From the NCBI GenBank assembly GCA_012798275.1, contig JAAZNO010000203.1, positions 1-8,563 on the forward strand: 8,563 nt of DNA. The letters run 5' to 3'. The notes beneath the pieces were generated by a model. The model was not told the DNA's origin and made no database searches. It saw only the letters and a list, made by a program, of their open reading frames with translations. The translations under genes and the position numbers were made by a program. The DNA comes from Chloroflexota bacterium. GTDB taxonomy: Bacteria > Chloroflexota > Anaerolineae > B4-G1 > SLSP01. Below are positions 1 through 5,856 of this stretch, piece after piece. The number at the start of each line of letters is the position of its first letter. Positions within the stretch are counted from its first letter, which is position 1.

Positions 1-571
1 CGAGGGCGGCTTCACGCGCAGCGACGAAGGCCTCGAGCGCCGCACTGCGCCCGCGTTTGGCGATCCAGAAGCCGTAAGCGTGCGCCAGGAGGGGCAGATA
101 CCACACGTCCCAGCGGGGGAGCGGCAGGCGAACGAGAACATCATCAGGCCCCTCTTCCACCGCCAGCGCCTCCGGGAGATCGTCAGCCGTCCGCCGGCCC
201 AGGATCACCACGGGGGACCAGGGGACGCCCGCTTCCTGGATCAGCCCTTCGATGAAACGCTGGGCGTGATCGGCGAGGGCCTGCGCCGGCGGCAGCTCGC
301 GGAGGGCCACGCCGCCCAGGAATTCCAACGCTTCTTCAAACAACGCCTGCGCGCGCAGTTCCAGAGTGGCGAAAGCGGCCCACGCCTCTGCCACGTTGCC
401 AGCGGCGGCCTGCGCCTCGAGCGCCGCGAGGTCGTGCAGGAGCGGGCTGACGGCGCGCTTGAAGTGTCCGCTGAGCAATCTGCCGTAAGGGGCCGGCAGC
501 TGTGGAGCGTCCACCACCCGCAGCAGACTCTCAAAATCGGCCCGCAGTTGGGCGAGCTGCGCCGCGAGCAT
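1..571 (-). CDS. Unrecognised protein with degenerate metallopeptidase-like motif (partial)
   Basis: This open frame of 190 codons has no stop before the left edge, so its C-terminus lies outside the window. It starts at ATG 571-569, 8 nt after the stop of the upstream gene, with only a weak GAGA in front, which suggests translational coupling. Residues 1-110 are rich in Ala and Leu and look alpha-helical. Residues 117-170 run from PWSPVVILGRR through LPRWDVWYLPLLAHAYGFWI. By memory, the W..LPLLAH stretch resembles the context of HEXXH zinc peptidases, but here the motif is H164-A165-Y166-G167-F168, so the glutamate and second histidine are absent. An active peptidase is unlikely if the resemblance is real. 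The reading frame is supported by clean codon choice and by its placement directly behind the 580-1734 gene. I do not recognise the family, and the function is unknown. Confidence 0.75.
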   Translation of the reverse strand, partial: MLAAQLAQLRADFESLLRVVDAPQLPAPYGRLLSGHFKRAVSPLLHDLAALEAQAAAGNVAEAWAAFATLELRAQALFEEALEFLGGVALRELPPAQALADHAQRFIEGLIQEAGVPWSPVVILGRRTADDLPEALAVEEGPDDVLVRLPLPRWDVWYLPLLAHAYGFWIAKRGRSAALEAFVAAREAAL

Positions 572-579
572 GCCGTCTC

Positions 580-1734
580 TCAGGCCAGGGCAGCCCTGGA
601 AATCTGCACGACCCCCGGCACAAAGGTGATCAACGTGGTCGTATCGGCGTGATCCATCGCGTTGAGCAGGGTGAAGTCCATGGCGACCAGGTAGAAAGTG
701 CCAAAGAGCAGCACCGCCGTGGCCTCGGGGAGCAGCTTCCCCACGAATTTCTTGCCGGTGTTCAACGCCTTGACGAGGCGTCCCATCATCGCCGCCTGCC
801 CGGTGAAGTGCGCTTGAAGCGCCAGCAGTTTTTGCACACCGCTGTCAATGGCGGCGCCATCCGCCGTCGTTTGGGCCAGCAGCTCCCGAATCGTCTGAGT
901 CGAAGGGGTAACGCCCAGGCTGTAGGCCAGGAACTGATCCACAAGATTGCCGCCCTCTTTGAGCGTCTTGAGAAGTTCCTCCGCCTTCTTCTGCAGCTCC
1001 GGGACGAGGTCTTTTCCCAGCAGCTCCGTGAGCGCGTCCATCGCTTTCACCGCCAGCGCCAATCCCTTAGACACCAGCTTGCCCAGGCCCGGCAGCGCGC
1101 CCGCCTGTTTGCCGATCATGCCGATCGCCTCTCCCAACAGCTTATCGTCGAGGTCGTCCACGCCGGTCAGCGCGGCGGTCAGCACTTTCTTCGTCTCCTC
1201 TTGCAGCGCCTTGAAGACCGCCTCAAGTTGCTTCTCAAAGGCCGCCTTTGCCGTCGGCGCGTCAGGGACCGCAGCGGCTTTGGCAGGTGCGGGGACCTCG
1301 TCGAGGCCAAAACGCCGCAGGGTGTCCGGCGCCGCCAGCTCCGGCCCGGCGACCGCCTGCGTCACCTGCTGCAAGTCCCTGGAGACGGCCTCGAGCTCCT
1401 CTGGCGTCGCCGCTTCTGGCGTCTCGCCTACGGCGCCGCCGGCGACGAACAACGCCGCGGCGACCTCCATATCAGCAACAACGCCGGCAAGGATCTCCGC
1501 CGCGACTCGCTCACGCTCGGGGGTGGCCGCCTGGCCCTTGACCAGCGCCTCGTCGAACGCCGCGCGCCGCGAGCCGGCAACCTGGTGCTCGTAGCGCTCC
1601 GCCGCCCGCGCCAGCTGTTCGCTCGCGTAGAGAGCGTCATCCGTGCCCAGCGAACCGCGCAGCATGTCGAATGCTGCGGTCACGCCGCGCAAACCACCCG
1701 CCAAATCCGCCCTGAATTCGCCGTACCCCGTCAT
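580..1734 (-). CDS. Hypothetical helical protein with hydrophobic C-terminus
   Basis: The product is 384 aa. I chose ATG 1734 because AAGGAG stands 6 nt before it. The frame stays open to 1920, but that extension crosses the glmS terminator and has no ribosome site. Residues 1-130 are helical and Ala/Glu-rich. Residues 145-165 form a Pro/Ala-rich linker (VPAPAKAAAVPDAP). Residues 165-330 are amphipathic helices with Lys/Glu patterns (FEKQLEAVFKALQEETKK, ELQKKAEELLKTLKE) that suggest coiled coil or a helical bundle. Residues 335-358 (ATAVLLFGTFYLV and onward) could be a membrane segment, and residues 366-384 are also hydrophobic. No signal peptide is seen. The gene is followed 8 nt later by the 571-nt partial gene, so the two probably form an operon driven from the promoter at 1892-1920. 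The family is not recognised. It could be a scaffold or pore-like partner of the downstream protein, which is inference only. Confidence 0.85.
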   Translation of the reverse strand: MTGYGEFRADLAGGLRGVTAAFDMLRGSLGTDDALYASEQLARAAERYEHQVAGSRRAAFDEALVKGQAATPERERVAAEILAGVVADMEVAAALFVAGGAVGETPEAATPEELEAVSRDLQQVTQAVAGPELAAPDTLRRFGLDEVPAPAKAAAVPDAPTAKAAFEKQLEAVFKALQEETKKVLTAALTGVDDLDDKLLGEAIGMIGKQAGALPGLGKLVSKGLALAVKAMDALTELLGKDLVPELQKKAEELLKTLKEGGNLVDQFLAYSLGVTPSTQTIRELLAQTTADGAAIDSGVQKLLALQAHFTGQAAMMGRLVKALNTGKKFVGKLLPEATAVLLFGTFYLVAMDFTLLNAMDHADTTTLITFVPGVVQISRAALA

Positions 1735-1891
1735 GGTTTTCTCCTTATCTTCAGTGAACAATGGACCGAAAGCAGAGAGCAACGCCTCGATATGATTGGG
1801 GGGACATCTCCTCCCAGCGGTCAAATCGCTCGGGGAGTCACACGCACGATGCCACAGTCGCAAACTATGGCGCCCTTGCCGCATTGATTTC

Positions 1892-1920
1892 ATTGTATAA
1901 GCAAAACCCCTCGGCGTCAA
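1892..1920 (-). promoter_or_regulatory. Sigma-70 type promoter for the 1734/571 gene pair
   Basis: Minus-strand TTGACG (1915-1920) and TACAAT (1892-1897) are separated by 17 nt. This is a close match to the housekeeping consensus. Transcription would start near 1885 and give a leader of about 150 nt before ATG 1734. The -35 box lies in the loop and 3' arm of the glmS terminator. Confidence 0.6.
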
Positions 1921-1932
1921 TGGGCCGAGGGG
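1903..1932 (-). terminator. Intrinsic terminator of glmS
   Basis: A perfect 9-bp stem (CCCCTCGGC, 1924-1932 pairing with 1907-1915) with an 8-nt loop is followed on the minus strand by TTTT and then GCTT. It begins 21 nt after the glmS stop codon, as expected for the end of that message. Confidence 0.85.
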
Positions 1933-1953
1933 TCGAGCGAGAAAGTCTGCACC

Positions 1954-3795
1954 TCACTCCACCGTCACGCTCTTCGCCAGATTGCGCGGCTGATCCACAT
2001 CCGCGCCGCGCCGCACGGCGATGGCATACGCCAGCCATTGCAGCGGGATCACGTTCAGCACGGGGCTGAGATACGGCGAGCTGACCGGCACTTCCAGCAC
2101 ATAATCGGCGCGCTCGTGAGCCAGGGTATCCCCCTGCTGCACCACGGCGATGACGACCCCATTCCGGGCGTGCACCTGCTCCATCTGACTGAGCATCTTG
2201 TCGTAGACGCTATCCCGCGGTGCCAGAGTCACCACCGGCATGAGCGGGTCAATCAGGGCGATGGGACCGTGTTTCATCTCACCGGCGGGATAGCCTTCAG
2301 CGTGAATGTAGGAAATCTCCTTGAGCTTGAGCGCGCCCTCCAGGGCGACGGGATAGTTGATGCCACGTCCAAGGTACAGGAAATGCTCACGCTTGTGGAA
2401 GATTTCGGCCAGCTGGTGATAGAGGGGAAGCTCCTCGGCCACTTGCCCCACGAGTTGCGGCAACCGGGCGAGATCATCCACCGCCCGCCGCAACGCCGGC
2501 CCGTCCATCACCCCGCGTTTCTCCGCCAGCGCCAACGCCAGCAGATAGAGATCCACCAAACTGGTCGTGAACGCCTTGGTCGAGGCCACCCCGATTTCCG
2601 GCCCGGCCTGCATGAGGATGTAGCCGTTGGAACTGCGCTGCGCCTGGCTGCCCAGCACGTTGACGATAGACCAGAGCCGCGTCCCGCGCGCCTGCCCCTC
2701 CTCCATCGCTGCCAGCGTGTCCACCGTCTCCCCCGACTGCGTGATCGCCAGCACCACATCTTCCGGGCCGATCAGCGGGTCGCGGTAGCGGAACTCCGAG
2801 CCATAATCCACTTCCACGGGCAGGCGCGCCAGGTTTTCCAGGAGGAATTTCCCCACCAGTCCGGCGTGATACGAGGTGCCGCAGGCCACGATGGTCATCT
2901 TCCGCAAAGCGCGGGCCTCCGCTGCGGTGAGAGGCAGCGTATCCAGGTGTACCCGCCCCGAGTGGAAATCCGCCCGTCCACGGATCGTGTCGGTGATCGC
3001 GCGGGGCTGCTCGGCGATTTCCTTCTGCATGAAGTGACGGTACTGTCCCTTCTCGGCGGCGACCGGATCCCAGGAAATGACATGAATGGTCGGCTCAAGG
3101 CGCCGTCCTTGCAGATCGAAAATCTCGACGCGCTCCGGCGTCAACGCCGCCAGCTGCCCGCTCTCCAGGAAGATCACGCGGCGGGTGTGTTCGAGGATGG
3201 CCGGAATGTCCGAGGCGACAAAGGCTTCGCCCTCCCCCAGGCCAATGACGATCCCGCCAGCGTTGCCCAGCCGGGCAGCTACCAACCGTCCCGGCTCGCG
3301 CGCGCTGAGAAAGACGAAAGCACTCGCACCCTCGATTTCCGGAAGCGCACGCTGCACAGCCGTGAGCAGCTCCCCATCCTGCAGCCCGGCATCCACCAGC
3401 TGCGCAATCACCTCCGTGTCCGTCTCGGAGGTGAAGATGACGCCCTGATCCTGCAGCTCCTGGCGCAAGAGGGCGTAGTTTTCGATAATGCCGTTGTGCA
3501 CGACGGCCACGCGGCGATTCAATCCCAGGTGGGGATGCGCGTTTTGCTCGGTGACGCCGCCGTGCGTGGCCCAGCGCGTGTGCCCGATGGCGATGTGACC
3601 GCACAGCGGTTCAGCCTGCAGCCGCTCGACCAGCTGAGACAGTTTGCCGACCGCGCGCACGGTCTTGAGGTCTTGCTCTTCCGTCAACAGCGCCAATCCG
3701 GCAGAATCGTACCCCCGGTATTCCAGGCGCTTCAAACCGTTCACCACGACCGACGCCGCATCACGCGGCCCCACATATCCGACAATGCCACACAT
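1954..3795 (-). CDS. glmS: Glutamine--fructose-6-phosphate aminotransferase (isomerizing)
   Basis: GlmS makes glucosamine-6-phosphate from fructose-6-phosphate and glutamine. It is the first committed step to UDP-GlcNAc for cell wall and glycan synthesis, and the enzyme is cytoplasmic. The 613-aa product has the usual family length. The N-terminal glutaminase domain starts MCGIVGYVG, with Cys2 as nucleophile once Met is removed. It carries TRWATHGG (73-80), HNGIIENY (100-107) and SETDTEVIAQL (123-133). The first SIS domain has ACGTSYHAG (304-312), TQSGET (352-357) and ASTKAFTTS (404-412). The second SIS domain has LGRGINYPVALEGALKLKE (475-493) and the segment AEGYPAGEMKHGP (499-511). The C-terminus, LAKSVTVE, is typical. 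ATG 3795 is fixed by AAAGGAGG 8 nt upstream and by the need for Cys2. An in-frame extension upstream to 4002 runs through the leader and is rejected. The gene has its own promoter, a glmS ribozyme in its leader and a terminator, so it is monocistronic. Confidence 0.98.
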   Translation of the reverse strand: MCGIVGYVGPRDAASVVVNGLKRLEYRGYDSAGLALLTEEQDLKTVRAVGKLSQLVERLQAEPLCGHIAIGHTRWATHGGVTEQNAHPHLGLNRRVAVVHNGIIENYALLRQELQDQGVIFTSETDTEVIAQLVDAGLQDGELLTAVQRALPEIEGASAFVFLSAREPGRLVAARLGNAGGIVIGLGEGEAFVASDIPAILEHTRRVIFLESGQLAALTPERVEIFDLQGRRLEPTIHVISWDPVAAEKGQYRHFMQKEIAEQPRAITDTIRGRADFHSGRVHLDTLPLTAAEARALRKMTIVACGTSYHAGLVGKFLLENLARLPVEVDYGSEFRYRDPLIGPEDVVLAITQSGETVDTLAAMEEGQARGTRLWSIVNVLGSQAQRSSNGYILMQAGPEIGVASTKAFTTSLVDLYLLALALAEKRGVMDGPALRRAVDDLARLPQLVGQVAEELPLYHQLAEIFHKREHFLYLGRGINYPVALEGALKLKEISYIHAEGYPAGEMKHGPIALIDPLMPVVTLAPRDSVYDKMLSQMEQVHARNGVVIAVVQQGDTLAHERADYVLEVPVSSPYLSPVLNVIPLQWLAYAIAVRRGADVDQPRNLAKSVTVE

Positions 3796-3839
3796 GGGAA
3801 AGGCCTCCTTTGGGGGAATAAAAGGCGTCAGCCGCAAGG

Positions 3840-3857
3840 CACGCGGATTCTCGCGTG
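3840..3857 (-). repeat. Small hairpin in the glmS leader
   Basis: A perfect 6-bp inverted repeat (CACGCG with CGCGTG, loop of 6) lies about 45 nt before the glmS start and 30 nt before its Shine-Dalgarno sequence. It may shape the message 3' of the ribozyme. No T-tract follows, so it is not a terminator. Confidence 0.45.
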
Positions 3858-3885
3858 ACCCGCGCCTGCGTGATGGCCCTGTCGC

Positions 3886-3914
3886 ACCGGCTGTCCCGGC
3901 TGTTGCCGGCCGGT
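3886..3914 (-). repeat. GC-rich hairpin just 3' of the glmS ribozyme
   Basis: Outer arms ACCGG and CCGGT (3886-3890, 3910-3914) enclose inner arms CCGGC and GCCGG (3896-3900, 3905-3909) around a 4-nt loop, with a 5-nt bulge on one side. It sits between the ribozyme body and the glmS ribosome-binding site. It may be an accessory stem or supply the 3' strand of the P3.1 pseudoknot, because GGAC in the bulge could pair with GTCC in the P3 loop. That pairing is speculative. Confidence 0.45.
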
Positions 3915-4040
3915 TTTGGAGTGCGACTTTCACTTCAGGAGGGGAAAACAAGGGAAGGACCTTTCCCTGGCGGCATCCGCCGACGGCTCGATCAACCGCC
4001 ACCTCGTCTTCCTGTCATCGGGTGACAGGAACTGGCGCTA
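3913..4040 (-). ncRNA. glmS ribozyme (glucosamine-6-phosphate-activated, self-cleaving)
   Basis: This RNA in the glmS 5' leader uses glucosamine-6-phosphate as cofactor to cleave its own message, giving feedback control. Read on the minus strand, the core is TA|GCGCC, with cleavage between 4039 and 4038. P1 follows: TTCCTGTCA (4023-4031) pairs with TGACAGGAA (4009-4017) around a 5-nt loop. The conserved GACGAGG (4002-4008) comes next. P2 pairs TGGCGG (3996-4001) with CCGCCA (3968-3973). Between the P2 strands lie ATCGA, a 4-nt spacer and TCGGCGGATG (3974-3983). Its GGCG can pair with CGCC of the cleavage-site strand (P2.2). P3 is GGGAA/TTCCC, and P4 is probably closed by GTTTT/AAAAC (3945-3949, 3913-3917). 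The order and wording of the conserved blocks match the glmS ribozyme as I know it, while the P1, P2 and P3 stems have their own self-consistent sequences. The 3' boundary and P3.1 are uncertain. Confidence 0.93.
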
Positions 4041-4070
4041 TTTTCCCCTGGACAAAATGGACGAGATCAC

Positions 4071-4133
4071 CCCCCTTCGAAAATAGAGATCAGTGAGCCG
4101 TGAGGAGAGAGCTGTCGCAGCCTCCGCTCACGG
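4071..4133 (-). repeat. 63-nt leader repeat, copy B (glmS leader)
   Basis: Read on the minus strand from 4133 to 4071, this matches the plus-strand copy at 7678-7740 at 51 of 63 positions without gaps. It opens with CCGTGAG, has CTCACGG 22 nt further on (a 7-bp inverted repeat) and ends with CTGATCTCTATTTTCGAAGG. That last 20-nt box also occurs exactly in front of the lipoprotein gene (5742-5761). This copy lies in the 5' leader of glmS, upstream of the ribozyme, with no main start codon next to it. Confidence 0.8.
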
Positions 4134-4155
4134 GTCACGGCTCACAACTCACATC
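4134..4155 (-). repeat. Degenerate heptamer repeats in the glmS leader
   Basis: The minus strand reads GTGAGTT, GTGAGCC, GTGACCC and then GTGAGCG in 7-nt phase. The last unit runs into the CCGTGAG start of the 63-nt leader repeat. These imperfect tandem heptamers have no coding explanation. Confidence 0.55.
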
Positions 4156-4203
4156 CTCTTGCTTGCATGGCGTGCGCCAGCCCATGGCGTCTCCACCTCC
4201 AGC

Positions 4204-4231
4204 ATTATAACGGCGAACGCTCTGCCTGCAA
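4204..4231 (-). promoter_or_regulatory. Sigma-70 type promoter of glmS
   Basis: The minus strand carries TTGCAG (4226-4231), a 16-nt spacer and a perfect TATAAT (4204-4209). Transcription would start near 4197, giving a leader of about 400 nt that contains copy B of the 63-nt repeat, then the ribozyme, then the glmS ribosome site. The -35 box is less than 40 nt after the stop of the lipoprotein gene. I see no terminator in that gap, so read-through into glmS is possible. Confidence 0.75.
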
Positions 4232-4268
4232 CCGGCGTTTCGGTCACCCCCCGCACTTCTCGCCGACC

Positions 4269-5732
4269 TCACGGCGCGCTTTGGAGCTGCCCGTTACAGG
4301 TCTTCACGGCCTTGTCGAGCTCGGTCTGCGCGTCCGCCCCGCCAAGAGCCGTCCGCAGCATGTTGTAGATCGTCGTGCGGCAATCCTCATACCCCACGAC
4401 CGGCGGCTCCACACCCGAATCGTACGTCATGAACTCCAGCGCCCTGGCATACATGGGATTCTTGCGGAGATATTCCTGCATCCCCTGGGCGGCGCTGCGA
4501 CGGATGGGCAAATAGCCGGTGTGGCTCGCCCACCGCGCCTGCTGTTCCGGCTCGCTCAGCCACTTGAGGAAGATCCATGCCGCCAGCTGCTGCTCCGGCG
4601 CGCCGACAAAAATGGAATGGCTCGGCCCGTAAATGTTCAGGCGCGGCTCCGCCGTGCTGTGCGGCAGCGGGCTGATGTTCCACGCGAAGTTGGCGCCCTT
4701 CTCCACCTCCTGGCGATAGTAATACAGCCCGGCGATGGTTCCCGTCGTGAAAAGCACCCGTCCCGCCCCAAAATCCGCCTGATCACCGTAGCGCTGTCGA
4801 GTCGGCGCGGCACAGCCTTGGGCCACCAATCCCTGCCAGAAAGTGAGCGTTTCCAGCCCCACCGCGTCGTTGAAGACAAAACCGGTCGCCTCCGCGTTGA
4901 GGAGCTCGCCGCCGCGACTGAAGACGAAAGCCGCAAAGCGGGAAGCGTCCACCGAATACTCGTAGCCGAGCGCCGCTCCCGGCCCTGCCTGCTTCGAGAA
5001 CGGCTGCTGCACGGCCTGGCACGCCAGCTCCTCGAACGCTGCCCACGTCTCCGGCGGCCCGGCGGCCCCCAGCTCCTTGAGCCACTCCTCGTTGTAGAAC
5101 AGCACTTCCATGGATTTCTGGAAAGGCCAACCGTAGCGTCCCCCGAATTGGGGCAGGACGTCCGCCTCCAGAGCCATGGGGAAGAAATCGGCCAGCTCTG
5201 CCTCGCGGTAACCCCAGACAGAATCGTGCGCATACGCGTCCAGCGCCACGAGCGCTCCCTGCGCAGCGTAGACCGCTGCCTGATTCGGGTAGGCGAGGGC
5301 CACCGCCGGCAGCTGCTGCCTGGAAATGCCCGCGAGGATCTTGTCGTACAGATCGGTGTATCCTCCCTGACTTTCCTCCACCACCGTGATCCGCTCCGGG
5401 TTGGCGCGGTTAAAGTCCTCGACCATAGCGGTGAGCAACTTCGCCGTCGCGCCGGTGAAAGGATGCCAGTAGGTGATGGTCTGTCCGCGCGGATCAAGCT
5501 CCTCGAACGCCGATTTTGGCGTCGGCGTTGGGGTGGGGGCGGACGTCGCCGTTGGCGCCGGCGTTGGCGTCGCGGTCGCCGTCGCGGTAGCGGTCGCCGT
5601 CGCCGTTGGGGGAGGGGGCAACGTCGCCGTCGGCGTGAAGGTCGCCGGCGCCGCAGTGGGACTGCACGCCGCGACCAGCGGTAACAGGATGAGCACGCTG
5701 AGGCTCCAGGCCAGCCAAACGCGAGTGTTCAT
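4269..5732 (-). CDS. ABC transporter substrate-binding lipoprotein, sugar type (family 1)
   Basis: The 487-aa product is probably a cell-surface lipoprotein that captures a carbohydrate or glycerol-phosphate-type ligand for an ABC importer. Residues 1-22 form a signal peptide (hydrophobic WLAWSLSVLILLPLV) ending in the lipobox VAAC, with lipidated Cys23. Residues 24-73 are a Thr/Pro/Ala-rich tether, a common build in Chloroflexota. The binding domain starts near residue 84 (TITYWHPFTGATAKLLTAMVEDF), which is typical of MalE/UgpB-like family 1 proteins. GWPFQKSMEVLFYNEEWLKELG (about 200-221) and AAWIFLKWLSEPEQQARWA (about 383-401) are family hallmarks. ATG 5732 is preceded by AAGGAGGG. No permease or ATPase gene is adjacent, so the transporter partners must lie elsewhere. 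The ligand cannot be told from sequence. The nearness to glmS may hint at amino-sugar supply, but this is weak because glmS has its own promoter. Confidence 0.92.
   Translation of the reverse strand: MNTRVWLAWSLSVLILLPLVAACSPTAAPATFTPTATLPPPPTATATATATATATPTPAPTATSAPTPTPTPKSAFEELDPRGQTITYWHPFTGATAKLLTAMVEDFNRANPERITVVEESQGGYTDLYDKILAGISRQQLPAVALAYPNQAAVYAAQGALVALDAYAHDSVWGYREAELADFFPMALEADVLPQFGGRYGWPFQKSMEVLFYNEEWLKELGAAGPPETWAAFEELACQAVQQPFSKQAGPGAALGYEYSVDASRFAAFVFSRGGELLNAEATGFVFNDAVGLETLTFWQGLVAQGCAAPTRQRYGDQADFGAGRVLFTTGTIAGLYYYRQEVEKGANFAWNISPLPHSTAEPRLNIYGPSHSIFVGAPEQQLAAWIFLKWLSEPEQQARWASHTGYLPIRRSAAQGMQEYLRKNPMYARALEFMTYDSGVEPPVVGYEDCRTTIYNMLRTALGGADAQTELDKAVKTCNGQLQSAP
5514..5663 (-). 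repeat. Low-complexity Thr/Pro/Ala-coding tract
   Basis: This in-gene stretch codes for the lipoprotein tether (residues 24-73), including repeated Ala-Thr dipeptides and Thr-Pro runs. At DNA level it consists of near-identical 6-nt units such as GCGACC and GCGACG, so it may be prone to slippage length changes. A unit gain or loss would keep the frame. Confidence 0.8.
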
Positions 5733-5737
5733 GTCAT

Positions 5738-5761
5738 CCCTCCTTCGAAAATAGAGATCAG
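5738..5761 (-). repeat. Short relative of the leader repeat (copy A), carrying the lipoprotein ribosome site
   Basis: The minus strand reads CTGATCTCTATTTTCGAAGG, identical over 20 nt to 4074-4093, followed by AGGG. Here the box carries the Shine-Dalgarno AAGGAGG that serves ATG 5732. Upstream, in place of the CCGTGAG palindrome, are degenerate 7-8 nt units. Confidence 0.75.
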
Positions 5762-5840
5762 CGGTCAGCAGTCAGCGAATCAGCGAAAAAGCGAATAAAA
5801 TACGTTCGCACGTGTCCACATTTCCATGTTCCCACATCTC
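5762..5840 (-). repeat. Degenerate 7-8 nt tandem units upstream of the lipoprotein gene
   Basis: The minus strand reads TTCGCTGA, TTCGCTGA, CTGCTGA, CCGCTGA directly before the 20-nt box. Further upstream it reads units like AACATGG, AAATGTGG and ACACGTG. I see no convincing promoter hexamer pair here. The lipoprotein gene may use a weak promoter in this stretch or be read from the upstream gene. Confidence 0.5.
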
Positions 5841-5856
5841 CGCCGGCGAACTCCCC

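Noticed and set aside
241..534. Minus-strand 97-aa frame
   Set aside because: It is Arg/Ser/Cys-rich and out of frame with the better minus-strand reading that runs from 571 to the left edge.
1751..1807. 18-codon leader ORF before the 580-1734 gene
   Set aside because: It has an ATG and a GGAGG, but the spacing of about 2 nt is too short for good initiation and the peptide has no recognisable regulatory codon run. It is kept only as a remote possibility.
502..1887. Long plus-strand open frame (461 aa)
   Set aside because: It lies antisense to the 580-1734 gene, has Arg/Gln-rich composition without any motif, and has no ribosome site. The minus strand has a clean start and Shine-Dalgarno sequence.
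1735..1920. N-terminal extension of the 580-1734 gene up to 1920
   Set aside because: It would run through the glmS terminator and the promoter at 1892-1920. AAGGAG at the right distance marks ATG 1734 instead.
2038..3858. Long plus-strand open frame (606 aa) opposite glmS
   Set aside because: The minus strand is unmistakable glmS. The antisense frame is open because of high GC and codon bias.
3913..4040. T-box or other riboswitch in the glmS leader
   Set aside because: A T-box was considered because of AGGTGGC, but there is no TGGNACCGCG motif or terminator pair. The conserved blocks match the glmS ribozyme instead.
4167..5684. Plus-strand frames opposite the lipoprotein gene, including a Gly/Val/Ala repeat frame at 5473-5754
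   Set aside because: They are shadows of the binding-protein gene. The Val/Ala repeats are the antisense of the Thr/Pro/Ala tether.
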